Of a DNA stretch of 64,000 nucleotides, positions 35,236 through 41,706 are shown piece by piece. Made by a program: the position numbers and the translations under genes. Each line of letters begins with the position of its first letter. Within the stretch, counting starts at the first letter, position 1. The notes below the pieces were generated by a model that made no database searches, was not told where the DNA came from, and was given only the letters and a program-made list of their open reading frames with translations. Location: NCBI GenBank assembly GCA_013388745.1, contig JACAER010000034.1:206993-270992 (forward strand), written 5' to 3'. Source of the DNA: Chloroflexota bacterium (GTDB taxonomy: Bacteria > Chloroflexota > Anaerolineae > Aggregatilineales > Phototrophicaceae).

Positions 35236-35316
35236 ATGAAGCATGTGTTTATGAGCGAACATTCACCACGCGGGATAAAAACACGGCCTTTCTTCGCGGT
35301 TTTCGTGTTTTGCTAA
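35236..35316 (+). CDS. possible 26-residue leaderless leader peptide
   Basis: The frame begins MKHVFMSEHSPRGIKTRPFF and stops at TAA 35314-35316 inside the heptad array. Its only support is TACAAT ending exactly seven bases before the ATG, as at two other genes here, and its position upstream of uspA. It has no recognisable homology and may be chance. Confidence 0.25.
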   Translation: MKHVFMSEHSPRGIKTRPFFAVFVFC

Positions 35317-35347
35317 CCGCTAACTGCTAAAAGCTATTTTCAGGAGA
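35312..35347 (+). promoter_or_regulatory. GCTAACN heptad array merging into the uspA ribosome-binding site
   Basis: GCTAACC, GCTAACT, GCTAAAA and GCTATTT follow in tandem (35312-35339), then TCAGGAGA (35340-35347). The last 22 bases match 18055-18076 at 21 positions. The repeat is therefore directly upstream of the Shine-Dalgarno at two unrelated genes. Confidence 0.55.
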
Positions 35348-35354
35348 GTTAACC

Positions 35355-35828
35355 ATGGCGCATTCCCACCAACGTTATCACCGCATCCTCGTGCCGCTGG
35401 ACGGTTCTGGCTGGGCGAAGCGTGCCGTGCCGCACGCCGCGGATCTGGCGCGCGCCAATGACGCCGAACTGATCCTGCTGCATGTCTTCAAGACAGCGGC
35501 TTCCGAGTTCATCGACCAGGTGGCCTTAGCCGGCCAGGACGCGCAGATCGACGCCGCCCGCCAGCAGATGAAGCAGTACCTCATGGGGCTGCGCAGCGAA
35601 CTGCGCGAGGAAGGGCTGAACGTGCGCGTGCAGTGGATCGAAGGCAGCAGCGTCGCGCATCTCATCTGCGATTACATCAACGCCGAGGGGGTCGATCTGG
35701 TGGTGATGAGCACGCACGGCGGCACGGGGCTGCGGCGCTTTCTGTTCGGCAGCGTCACCAACCAGGTCATGCAGGGCATCAAAGCACCCGTGCTGCTGAT
35801 TCGCCCCGACGAAAGCGAAGGAGCCTAG
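35355..35828 (+). CDS. universal stress protein (UspA family)
   Basis: A 157-residue single-domain UspA protein. The N-terminal strand YHRILVPLDGSGWAKRAVPH and the C-terminal nucleotide-binding signature VMSTHGGTGLRRFLFGSVTN match the G-2x-G-9x-G(S/T) pattern of ATP-binding members. It is cytosolic and probably involved in stress or energy sensing. AGGAGA precedes the ATG by eight bases. The leader upstream carries heptad repeats and a possible short frame. Confidence 0.93.
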   Translation: MAHSHQRYHRILVPLDGSGWAKRAVPHAADLARANDAELILLHVFKTAASEFIDQVALAGQDAQIDAARQQMKQYLMGLRSELREEGLNVRVQWIEGSSVAHLICDYINAEGVDLVVMSTHGGTGLRRFLFGSVTNQVMQGIKAPVLLIRPDESEGA

Positions 35829-35885
35829 CCTGCTTGCCAGTTCACGCGCCCTGCGCTAAGATTCCCCTAGCAAAAGGGTAAAGCA

Positions 35886-36176
35886 ATGACTAAAGTTTTC
35901 ATCAGCGGCACAAATCGTGATCTGGTGAATTTCCACATGGCGGCGCACGAGGCCTGCCTCGATCTGCGCCTTGAACCGGTAGACATGAAAAATTTTCCCG
36001 CCGAAAGCAAAGGCGCAACCCAGGCGAGTCTCGATCATCTGGACGAATGCGGCCTGTATGTTGGCATCTTCGCTTTTCGTTATGGCTACGAAGAGGAGGG
36101 CTACGGCGGAGGCAGCGTCACAGAGAAGGAATATGGTCACGCCGAGAAAAACGGCATGGATCCGCCCGCCACATGA
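35886..36176 (+). pseudogene. truncated DUF4062 gene (N-terminal domain only)
   Basis: The 96 codons begin MTKVFISGTNRDLVNFHMAA and continue through EACLDLRLEPVDMKNFPAES, LYVGIFAFRYGYEE and SVTEKEYGHAEKNG. This is the TIR-like DUF4062 domain found at the N-terminus of large STAND/NACHT and related signalling or defence proteins. The frame ends with PPAT just where the GC-rich repeat cluster begins (36181). Nothing of the NTPase, sensor or repeat domains remains, and the last helix of DUF4062 is missing. AAAGGG precedes the ATG, so a short protein could still be made. It is most likely a remnant of an accessory gene cut by deletion or repeat insertion. Confidence 0.7.
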
Positions 36177-36182
36177 CGGTTT

Positions 36183-36240
36183 GACCCCACCCCCGGCCCC
36201 CTCCCCGATTTCAAGGAGGGGGAGCAGGAGGGGCGGGGTG
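36183..36240. repeat. GC-rich palindromic element (copy A of the cluster)
   Basis: GGCCCCCTCCCCGATTTCA (36195-36213) and the mirrored AGGAGGGGGAG follow ACCCCACCCCC and precede GAGGGGCGGGGTGA, so nested C-rich and G-rich arms can pair. It matches the element at 12851-12880 at 28 of 30 core positions. It abuts the truncated DUF4062 gene. Confidence 0.75.
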
Positions 36241-36278
36241 ATCGTATCAAACTTGTGCGACAGGTTTTGTGCGCTCTT

Positions 36279-36410
36279 GACCCACCCCAGCCCCGTCCCC
36301 GGTGTAAGCTTCGCTTACCTTAGCGGAGAGAGGCTAAATGCGTGTGGATTCCCGCCTTTGCTCCCCCTTTCTCCGCAAGCGGAGAAAGGGGCCGGGGGGA
36401 TAGGGGTCGC
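36279..36410. repeat. GC-rich palindromic element (copy B, composite)
   Basis: It starts TGACCCACCCCAGCCCCGT, includes a small hairpin GTAAGC-TTC-GCTTAC (36304-36318), and ends with a 13-bp inverted repeat CCCCTTTCTCCGC (36364-36376) with GCGGAGAAAGGGG (36379-36391), then GGGGGGATAGGGGT. The whole 36177-36570 gap holds copies A and B plus about 150 bases with no gene that I can support. Confidence 0.7.
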
Positions 36411-36566
36411 TGATTGCGCATAATAACGTTTTGATGCGATTACCCTGTTCGCTCGCCGCAAACGTGGGCAGCGGCAATTTTCAAAAGTGTCGCCCCCTGA
36501 ACCGCCAGCGGCCATGGCCCCGGAGTAGGAAAAATCACCTGTTGCGCGCGCGCCAGTTTGCCGCGT

Positions 36567-36572
36567 TATAAT
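36567..36572 (+). promoter_or_regulatory. -10 box (TATAAT) 7 bases before an ATG
   Basis: TATAAT ends at 36572 and ATG starts at 36580, leaving seven bases, so the predicted transcript begins at or next to the start codon. TTGCGC at 36542-36547 could be a weak -35 (19-base spacing). No Shine-Dalgarno is present. Confidence 0.55.
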
Positions 36573-36579
36573 GCACATT

Positions 36580-37530
36580 ATGAACACTAAAATCCTGCTG
36601 TTTCCCTTGTTTGCGCTTTGGTTGGCGGCCTGTGTCCCCGCGCCGCAGGTTGCCGATCTGCCGACGTTGGCCGAAATTCCGTCCATGACGGCCACCGATA
36701 CGGCCACGATCACCCCGCCCGCCGCCGCCACAGCCAGCGCCAGCCCCACGCTGCCGGCGAGCGCTGCGCCCACGCTGAGCGTGACGTGGACGCCGAGCGC
36801 GACGATCACCGACACGCCGACTAACACAGCGACAGCCACCGCCACACTCACCGCCATTCCGCGCCCGATCAATGATCTGGTGAGCGAGGCTATGCGCGCC
36901 ACCGTCGTCACGCCCGACCCGACGCTGGTCTTTCAGCAGGCGACTGCCCTGGCGCTGACGCTGATCGCCAGCGGCAATACCCCGGTCGCCGGGGGCACAC
37001 CGGGCAGTGTGCCGAGCGCGCCGGGGGGCACACCCGCGGCGGGGTGCGGCTTCGCGCCGATGGGCGGCTTCGCCGTGATTTACAACGGCAGCACGCTCTT
37101 GCAGCAGCAGTTGGGCTGCCCGACCAACAGCGCCATCACCTACAGCAGCGCGCTGCAAAATTTCGAGCGCGGCCTCATGCTGTGGCTGCAAGGCCCGCCC
37201 GCCAGCATTTATCTGCTCTACCCGGATCTGCGCTACCGGCGTTTTGACGACAGCTATGTGGAAGGCGTTGACCCGCTTTCCGGCGGCGAAATCCCGCCCT
37301 TCGGCCTGATCGAACCGGTGCGCGGCTTCGGCAAAATCTGGCGCATGTATCAGGATGTGCGCAGCGATTTCGGCTGGGCCATCAGCGGCGAGATCGGCGC
37401 GCAGTCCAGCGCCCAGAGCTTCAGCCGCGGTTGGATGGTGGCGCTGCCGCAGCGCAGCGAAGTGTTTATCTTCATCGACGACGGATCGGGCATCGTCGGC
37501 GTGTGGCAGACCGTGCCCGGCGGGTTCTAA
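36580..37530 (+). CDS. lipoprotein with LGFP-like C-terminal domain
   Basis: A 316-residue protein. The signal peptide MNTKILLFPLFALWLAACVP has a lipobox (LAAC). Residues about 30-150 are a Thr/Ala/Pro/Ser-rich surface linker, followed by a folded domain at about 155-316. That domain reads CGFAPMGGFAVIYN, LGCPTNSAITYSSALQNFER and GLMLWLQGPPASIYLLYP, a pattern resembling LGFP-like wall-associated repeats. The ATG at 36580 is preferred to 36571 because the latter overlaps TATAAT. Its stop codon directly abuts the ATG of the beta-propeller gene, so the two are translationally coupled and probably act together at the cell surface. Confidence 0.78.
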   Translation: MNTKILLFPLFALWLAACVPAPQVADLPTLAEIPSMTATDTATITPPAAATASASPTLPASAAPTLSVTWTPSATITDTPTNTATATATLTAIPRPINDLVSEAMRATVVTPDPTLVFQQATALALTLIASGNTPVAGGTPGSVPSAPGGTPAAGCGFAPMGGFAVIYNGSTLLQQQLGCPTNSAITYSSALQNFERGLMLWLQGPPASIYLLYPDLRYRRFDDSYVEGVDPLSGGEIPPFGLIEPVRGFGKIWRMYQDVRSDFGWAISGEIGAQSSAQSFSRGWMVALPQRSEVFIFIDDGSGIVGVWQTVPGGF

Positions 37531-38553
37531 ATGACGCGCCTGCTGCTGCCGGCGGCGCTGCTCATCTGGCTGCTGTGCGGGGCGCTCATCGGGGCGCTGC
37601 GCGGGCTGGGCAGTGCTGTGCCGTATCTGGAACTGGTCTACGGGGAGGTGCTTGGCGCGCGCTTCATCCTGCGTTTTCTGGATGTCGAACATGGATTGAG
37701 TGTCATCCAGGTGCTGGAGGGCGAACCAAGCGCATTATCATGGTCGCCGGACGGCGCACGACTGGCAGTAACGCTGCTTGATCGCGGCGATCTGTGGACG
37801 AACGTGTTCGCGCTGGACGGCACAAGCCATGCGCTGCGGCAGGTGGCGAATCCCATGTGGGTGTCGCCGACGCAACTGCTGGTGCGCGACGGCCGCCGCA
37901 ATGGCGCACTGAGTGTGTTCGACCTCAGCCAGCCCGTGCCCACTGCGCAGCCCGTTCAGCTCCCCTTTGATCGCCCGTTTTATGCGCCGCTGCTGGCGGC
38001 AGATGGGCGCTGGCTGGCGTTCTTATCGATCACCGGGCCAGCGGTGGATCTCTATATCGCACAGCTCAACAGCGGCGACCCGGCACGCCTGCTGGCGCAG
38101 AACAACAGCGGCATGGATTATGCCTGGTCGCCGGACAGCCAAACCCTGGTTTACACGCTTTCCCCCGCCGGCAGTTATGAACTTTACAGCGTGGATATGC
38201 CCTCTGGCGCTGTGCATGCGCTCACCGAAGGTTACGACAACAACGTGCTGCCCAATTGGTCGCCGGACGGCAGGCTGTTGGCCTATATCAGCGGAAATAC
38301 GCGCAAGCTGCTGCGGCTGTTAGACAGCGCTGGCGGCGTGCAGTCAATCAACCTGAGCGCGCTGGTCGGCAGCATGGTGATCGGCACCAGCGAACTGGGG
38401 TGGTCACCAGATGGCCGGATGCTGGCGCTGGGGCTGAGTATTGTGCAGCAGCCGCGCACCGATATGTATTTGCTCACGCTGAATGACACGCCCACGCTGC
38501 GCCGTGTATCGTCGGGCGGCGCTATCACCGCGCCAGCCTGGCGACCCCAATAA
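37531..38553 (+). CDS. TolB/WD40-like beta-propeller membrane-anchored protein
   Basis: A 340-residue protein. One N-terminal hydrophobic segment (LLLPAALLIWLLCGALIGAL) acts as signal or anchor. Then come repeated PD40-type blades with the LSWSPDGARLAV, YAWSPDSQTLVYTL, PNWSPDGRLLAYIS and LGWSPDGRMLALGL motifs spaced by about 40-60 residues. Such propellers bind proteins or surface ligands; no catalytic residues are seen. The ATG follows the lipoprotein stop codon with no gap, so expression depends on the upstream gene. Confidence 0.85.
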   Translation: MTRLLLPAALLIWLLCGALIGALRGLGSAVPYLELVYGEVLGARFILRFLDVEHGLSVIQVLEGEPSALSWSPDGARLAVTLLDRGDLWTNVFALDGTSHALRQVANPMWVSPTQLLVRDGRRNGALSVFDLSQPVPTAQPVQLPFDRPFYAPLLAADGRWLAFLSITGPAVDLYIAQLNSGDPARLLAQNNSGMDYAWSPDSQTLVYTLSPAGSYELYSVDMPSGAVHALTEGYDNNVLPNWSPDGRLLAYISGNTRKLLRLLDSAGGVQSINLSALVGSMVIGTSELGWSPDGRMLALGLSIVQQPRTDMYLLTLNDTPTLRRVSSGGAITAPAWRPQ

Positions 38554-38566
38554 CGCGCGTTCGCAG

Positions 38567-38572
38567 TACAAT
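38567..38572 (+). promoter_or_regulatory. -10 candidate (TACAAT) upstream of the 38609 gene
   Basis: TACAAT lies 36 bases before ATG 38609, with AAAGGGATGGGA between as ribosome-binding site. No clear -35. Confidence 0.35.
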
Positions 38573-38608
38573 AGAGCCATCATAGTTCTAGATCAAAGGG
38601 ATGGGAAC

Positions 38609-38938
38609 ATGGGCAGTACTTCTGATCCGCAAGAAACCCAGATCGAGATGGTCACGGCGGCTCTGCTGGTGGTGCTGTTGGCGCTGTTTTTGGTGGGGCG
38701 TGTCGAAGACCCGCTGGCGATGCTGCTCGGCGGGCTGATTCTGCTTGCGTCCGGCGTGTACCAGTCGATGCGGGGCTGGCACGTGGCGATGACAACCTGG
38801 GCTTTGGGCATTATCCTGTTTCTGGGTGGCATCGGCGTGCGCCTGTTTCTGGTGGCTTATGTCAACGTCAATTATGTGGCGTTGGGGCTGGCGCTGGTCG
38901 GCGGCTATATGCTTTGGCAGCTTTTGCGGCGCAAATAA
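38609..38938 (+). CDS. small integral membrane protein, unknown function
   Basis: A 109-residue protein with a short polar N-terminus (MGSTSDPQETQIEM) and three to four membrane helices covering about 15-106, ending LLRRK on the inside. I recognise no family. ATG 38609 is supported by AAAGGGATGGGA; the longer frame from 38483 overlaps the propeller gene and was rejected. Its stop codon abuts the folC ATG, so it is co-translated with folC, though no functional link is evident. Confidence 0.72.
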   Translation: MGSTSDPQETQIEMVTAALLVVLLALFLVGRVEDPLAMLLGGLILLASGVYQSMRGWHVAMTTWALGIILFLGGIGVRLFLVAYVNVNYVALGLALVGGYMLWQLLRRK

Positions 38939-40252
38939 ATGTTGGATTATGAACAAACGCTGGCTGTGCTGATGCGTTACGCCAGCCGTATGCCGCAAAA
39001 ACCGGGCACGCAGGATGCGCAGCGTCCGGCGCGGGCGCGGGCGCTGCTGGCGGCGATGGGCGAACCCCATCTGCGTTACCCGCTGCTGCACGTCACCGGC
39101 ACAAAGGGCAAAGGCTCAGTATGCGCTATGTGCGCGGCGGTGCTGCGGGCACATGGGCTGCGTGTGGGCATGTATACGTCGCCGCATCTGCAAGATGTGC
39201 GCGAACGTTTTTTGATCGACGGCCAAATGGTATCGCGCGCAGCCTTGAGCGCGGCGGTCACAACACTCGCGCCGATTTTTGAGCGCATCAGCGGCGCACG
39301 TTGGCCAGAAGTCATGGCCACGCTGGCGCTGTACCTGTTCGCGCAGCATGAGGTTGATATTAGCGTTGTGGAAGTGTCGGTCGGCGGACGGCTGGACGCA
39401 ACGAACGTCGTGTATCCCGCCGTTTCAGTCATTACGCGCATCGGCTACGATCATATGCACCTGCTGGGCGATACGCTGGACAAAATCGCCTGGGAAAAGG
39501 CGGGGATCATCAAAGCGGGCACGCCCGCCGTGAGCGCGCCGCAGCAGGACGAAGCGCGTGTGGTGCTGGAACGGGCGGCGGAGGAACGCAGCGCGCCGTT
39601 TACACTTGTTGGACGGGAAGTGGAATTTGAGGCGGATTTACCGACAGCGGAGGGGCAAAGGGTGAAGCTGCGTTTCCCCGGTGGGGAAAGTCGTGCTTAT
39701 GTTACGGCACTGCTGGGGGCGCACCAGGCACAGAATGCTGCCGTGGCGGTGGCCGCCTTGCAACAACTTCAAATCGTCGGCCTTCAGGTCAGCGAAAGGG
39801 CGCTGGAGAACGGGCTGCGGCGAGTGTTCTGGCCAGGACGGCTGGAAGTGGTGGGGCATGAGCCGCTGCTGCTGCTCGATTCAGCGCATAATCCGGAATC
39901 GGCGCAGCGCCTGGTCGAAGCACTGCAAGCGCTTTTCCCGCAGCGCCCGTTTGTTTTGGTCTTCGGCGCGAAAACGACGAAAGACATCAGCGGGACGCTG
40001 GGGGCGCTGCTGCCGCTGGCGGATCAGGTGATTCTGACGCGCAGCGGTGACGGTATGACAGATGCGCCGGCGCGTCTGGCGCAGATCGCGCAGGGGTTGG
40101 ACAGGCGCGCAGCGGTACAGATACGGGAGGATGTGGGCGCGGCGCTGGATGTGGCACGCAAACAGGCGGGGCGCGATGGCCTGGTGTGCGTGACCGGATC
40201 GATGTTTATCGTGGGCGAAGTGCGCACGCTGTTGGGGCTGCATCCGGTGTAG
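38939..40252 (+). CDS. folC: folylpolyglutamate synthase / dihydrofolate synthase
   Basis: A 437-residue Mur-ligase-type enzyme that adds glutamate to dihydropteroate or folates. The ATP loop is HVTGTKGKGSV (P-loop at 54-61). SPHLQDVRERFLIDGQMVSR, EVSVGGRLDATNVV and TRIGYDHMHLLGDTLDKIAW (folate and metal site) are present, as is the C-terminal LLDSAHNPESAQRLVEAL. The length is normal for bacterial FolC. The ATG directly follows the stop of the small membrane protein gene. No other folate gene is nearby. Confidence 0.95.
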   Translation: MLDYEQTLAVLMRYASRMPQKPGTQDAQRPARARALLAAMGEPHLRYPLLHVTGTKGKGSVCAMCAAVLRAHGLRVGMYTSPHLQDVRERFLIDGQMVSRAALSAAVTTLAPIFERISGARWPEVMATLALYLFAQHEVDISVVEVSVGGRLDATNVVYPAVSVITRIGYDHMHLLGDTLDKIAWEKAGIIKAGTPAVSAPQQDEARVVLERAAEERSAPFTLVGREVEFEADLPTAEGQRVKLRFPGGESRAYVTALLGAHQAQNAAVAVAALQQLQIVGLQVSERALENGLRRVFWPGRLEVVGHEPLLLLDSAHNPESAQRLVEALQALFPQRPFVLVFGAKTTKDISGTLGALLPLADQVILTRSGDGMTDAPARLAQIAQGLDRRAAVQIREDVGAALDVARKQAGRDGLVCVTGSMFIVGEVRTLLGLHPV

Positions 40253-40347
40253 CGCAGCAGCAGGGGGAGCGTGTGTGATATGTTTTCAGCCTTTGCAGGG
40301 CTGCGTCAAGCTGTATGCGGCGTGGCGCAGACGCAGGGGGAGCGTGT
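40252..40347. repeat. 23-base imperfect direct repeat downstream of folC
   Basis: The two copies lie at 40252-40274 and 40325-40347. They share GCAGGGGGAGCGTGT exactly and 21 of 23 positions overall, 73 bases apart. The 151-base gap to the next gene holds no other feature except TAGAAT at about 40372, a -10 candidate for the FHA-TIR gene. Confidence 0.5.
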
Positions 40348-40403
40348 TTTACAAGTTGGGTGTTTGTGAGTAGAATTTAAGAAATGTTCATGATGGTTAT
40401 GCT

Positions 40404-41654
40404 ATGCCCCGTCTAATCATGAAACGCGGCCCGGAACCGGGTCGAATCTATGAACTTACCGGCGATGTGGTGGTCCTGGGCCGCAGTTCGAAAAGTGACA
40501 TCGTGCTGAACGATAACGAGGTCAGCCGCAGCCACTGCCATTTTTTGCGCGTGGTGACGGATTACGAGCTGCACGATCTGGATTCGGCCAACGGCACTTT
40601 CGTCAACGGCCAGCGCGTGCGCGAGCCGTGGCTGCTGCAATCTGATTGTATTGTGGAGCTGGGTGATTCGATCACGTTCCATTTTGAACGCGGCAGCGCG
40701 CCGCTGAACATCGATAGGGCGCAGCCCAGCAGCAAGGCGCGCGGTTCTGACCATGAAACCGAAGAAGCGCAGGTGATTGCGCCGCGTCATTATCTGGTGC
40801 TGACGGTATCTTCGCGCGGGGATACACATGAGGTGTTCCAGTTGACGGATGGCCAGCACAGTCTGGGACGCGATCTGTCTAATAATATTGTGATTCAGGA
40901 ACCCGAAGTCAGCCGTAATCATCTGCGCTTTAGGCAGCACGAACAGGGGTATGCGGTCGAAGACCTGGGTTCGACCAATGGCACGACGCTGAACGGAGCA
41001 GCGCTGGTCAAGGGGCAGCCCAAAACGCTGCATTACGACGACGTGCTGCAAATCGGCACGATGATCAGCATCCTGTATACTGATGAGCCGGAACGCTTCA
41101 AAGGACGTATCAAGACCGACTTTTTGCCGTCGCTGGAAGAAGTGCAGGCGCGCCCGTCGGTCAACCGGGAGACAGTGCCGGTGAATGTGCTGGGGGGGAT
41201 GGTCAACAAGCGCAAGACGTCGATTCTGGGGACGGGGTTACAGCCGGGTTCGCTGGAAGATCACGTGTTCATCGCCTATGCGCGCGACGATTGGGATGCG
41301 CTGGTGGCGCCGCTGGTGGTGAGCTTGCAGGATGCGGGGCTGCGGGTGTGGGTGGAGCAGTATCTCAAGCCTGGTCAGGATGATTGGGTGGTGGCGGTGG
41401 AACAAGCGCTGGCGGAATGCTGGATGATGATCGTGGTGGTCTCGCCGGCGGCGCTGGAAAGCAAGCCGGTGGCGCTGCAATACCGGTACTTTTACAACCG
41501 GGAGAAGCCGATTGTGACGCTGCTGTATAAGCCGATCGCCGACATTTTGCCGCCGGAACTGGTCAAGCAGCGCAGCGTGCGGCTGGACGACAAAGACCGC
41601 ACCAAGACCTTCCAGCGCCTGATTTTCGAGATCATGCACAGCCGGAAGAAATAG
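40404..41654 (+). CDS. FHA-FHA-TIR signalling protein
   Basis: A 416-residue cytosolic protein. FHA domain 1 (about 3-95) has GR at 26-27, SRSH at 41-44 and NG at 63-64. FHA domain 2 (about 128-225) has GR at 155-156, SRNH at 170-173 and NG at 192-193, so both phosphothreonine-binding sites look intact. A TIR domain follows at about 286-410 (DHVFIAYARDDWDALVAPLV, then GLRVWVEQYLKPGQDDW and MMIVVVSPAALESKPVALQY). In NADase TIRs the position in SxxVxxE is the catalytic Glu; here it is Gln359 (SKPVALQ). It is therefore probably an adaptor that recruits phosphorylated partners, perhaps substrates of the kinase at 28068. This architecture is uncommon. Confidence 0.9.
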   Translation: MPRLIMKRGPEPGRIYELTGDVVVLGRSSKSDIVLNDNEVSRSHCHFLRVVTDYELHDLDSANGTFVNGQRVREPWLLQSDCIVELGDSITFHFERGSAPLNIDRAQPSSKARGSDHETEEAQVIAPRHYLVLTVSSRGDTHEVFQLTDGQHSLGRDLSNNIVIQEPEVSRNHLRFRQHEQGYAVEDLGSTNGTTLNGAALVKGQPKTLHYDDVLQIGTMISILYTDEPERFKGRIKTDFLPSLEEVQARPSVNRETVPVNVLGGMVNKRKTSILGTGLQPGSLEDHVFIAYARDDWDALVAPLVVSLQDAGLRVWVEQYLKPGQDDWVVAVEQALAECWMMIVVVSPAALESKPVALQYRYFYNREKPIVTLLYKPIADILPPELVKQRSVRLDDKDRTKTFQRLIFEIMHSRKK

Positions 41655-41706
41655 CTTGTGGCGCATTGAACAACCACGAACTTCGCTGGCTCAAAACAAG
41701 GATAGT

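Larger units (their letters stand above)
35036..35354. other. 319-base divergent intergenic region
   Basis: This region separates the lipoprotein gene (minus) from uspA (plus). It contains AGGAGA of the lipoprotein gene, a GC-rich unexplained block (35095-35170), TACAAT at 35223-35228 seven bases before a 26-codon frame, and four heptads at 35312-35339 that run into TTCAGGAGA of uspA. Confidence 0.6.
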
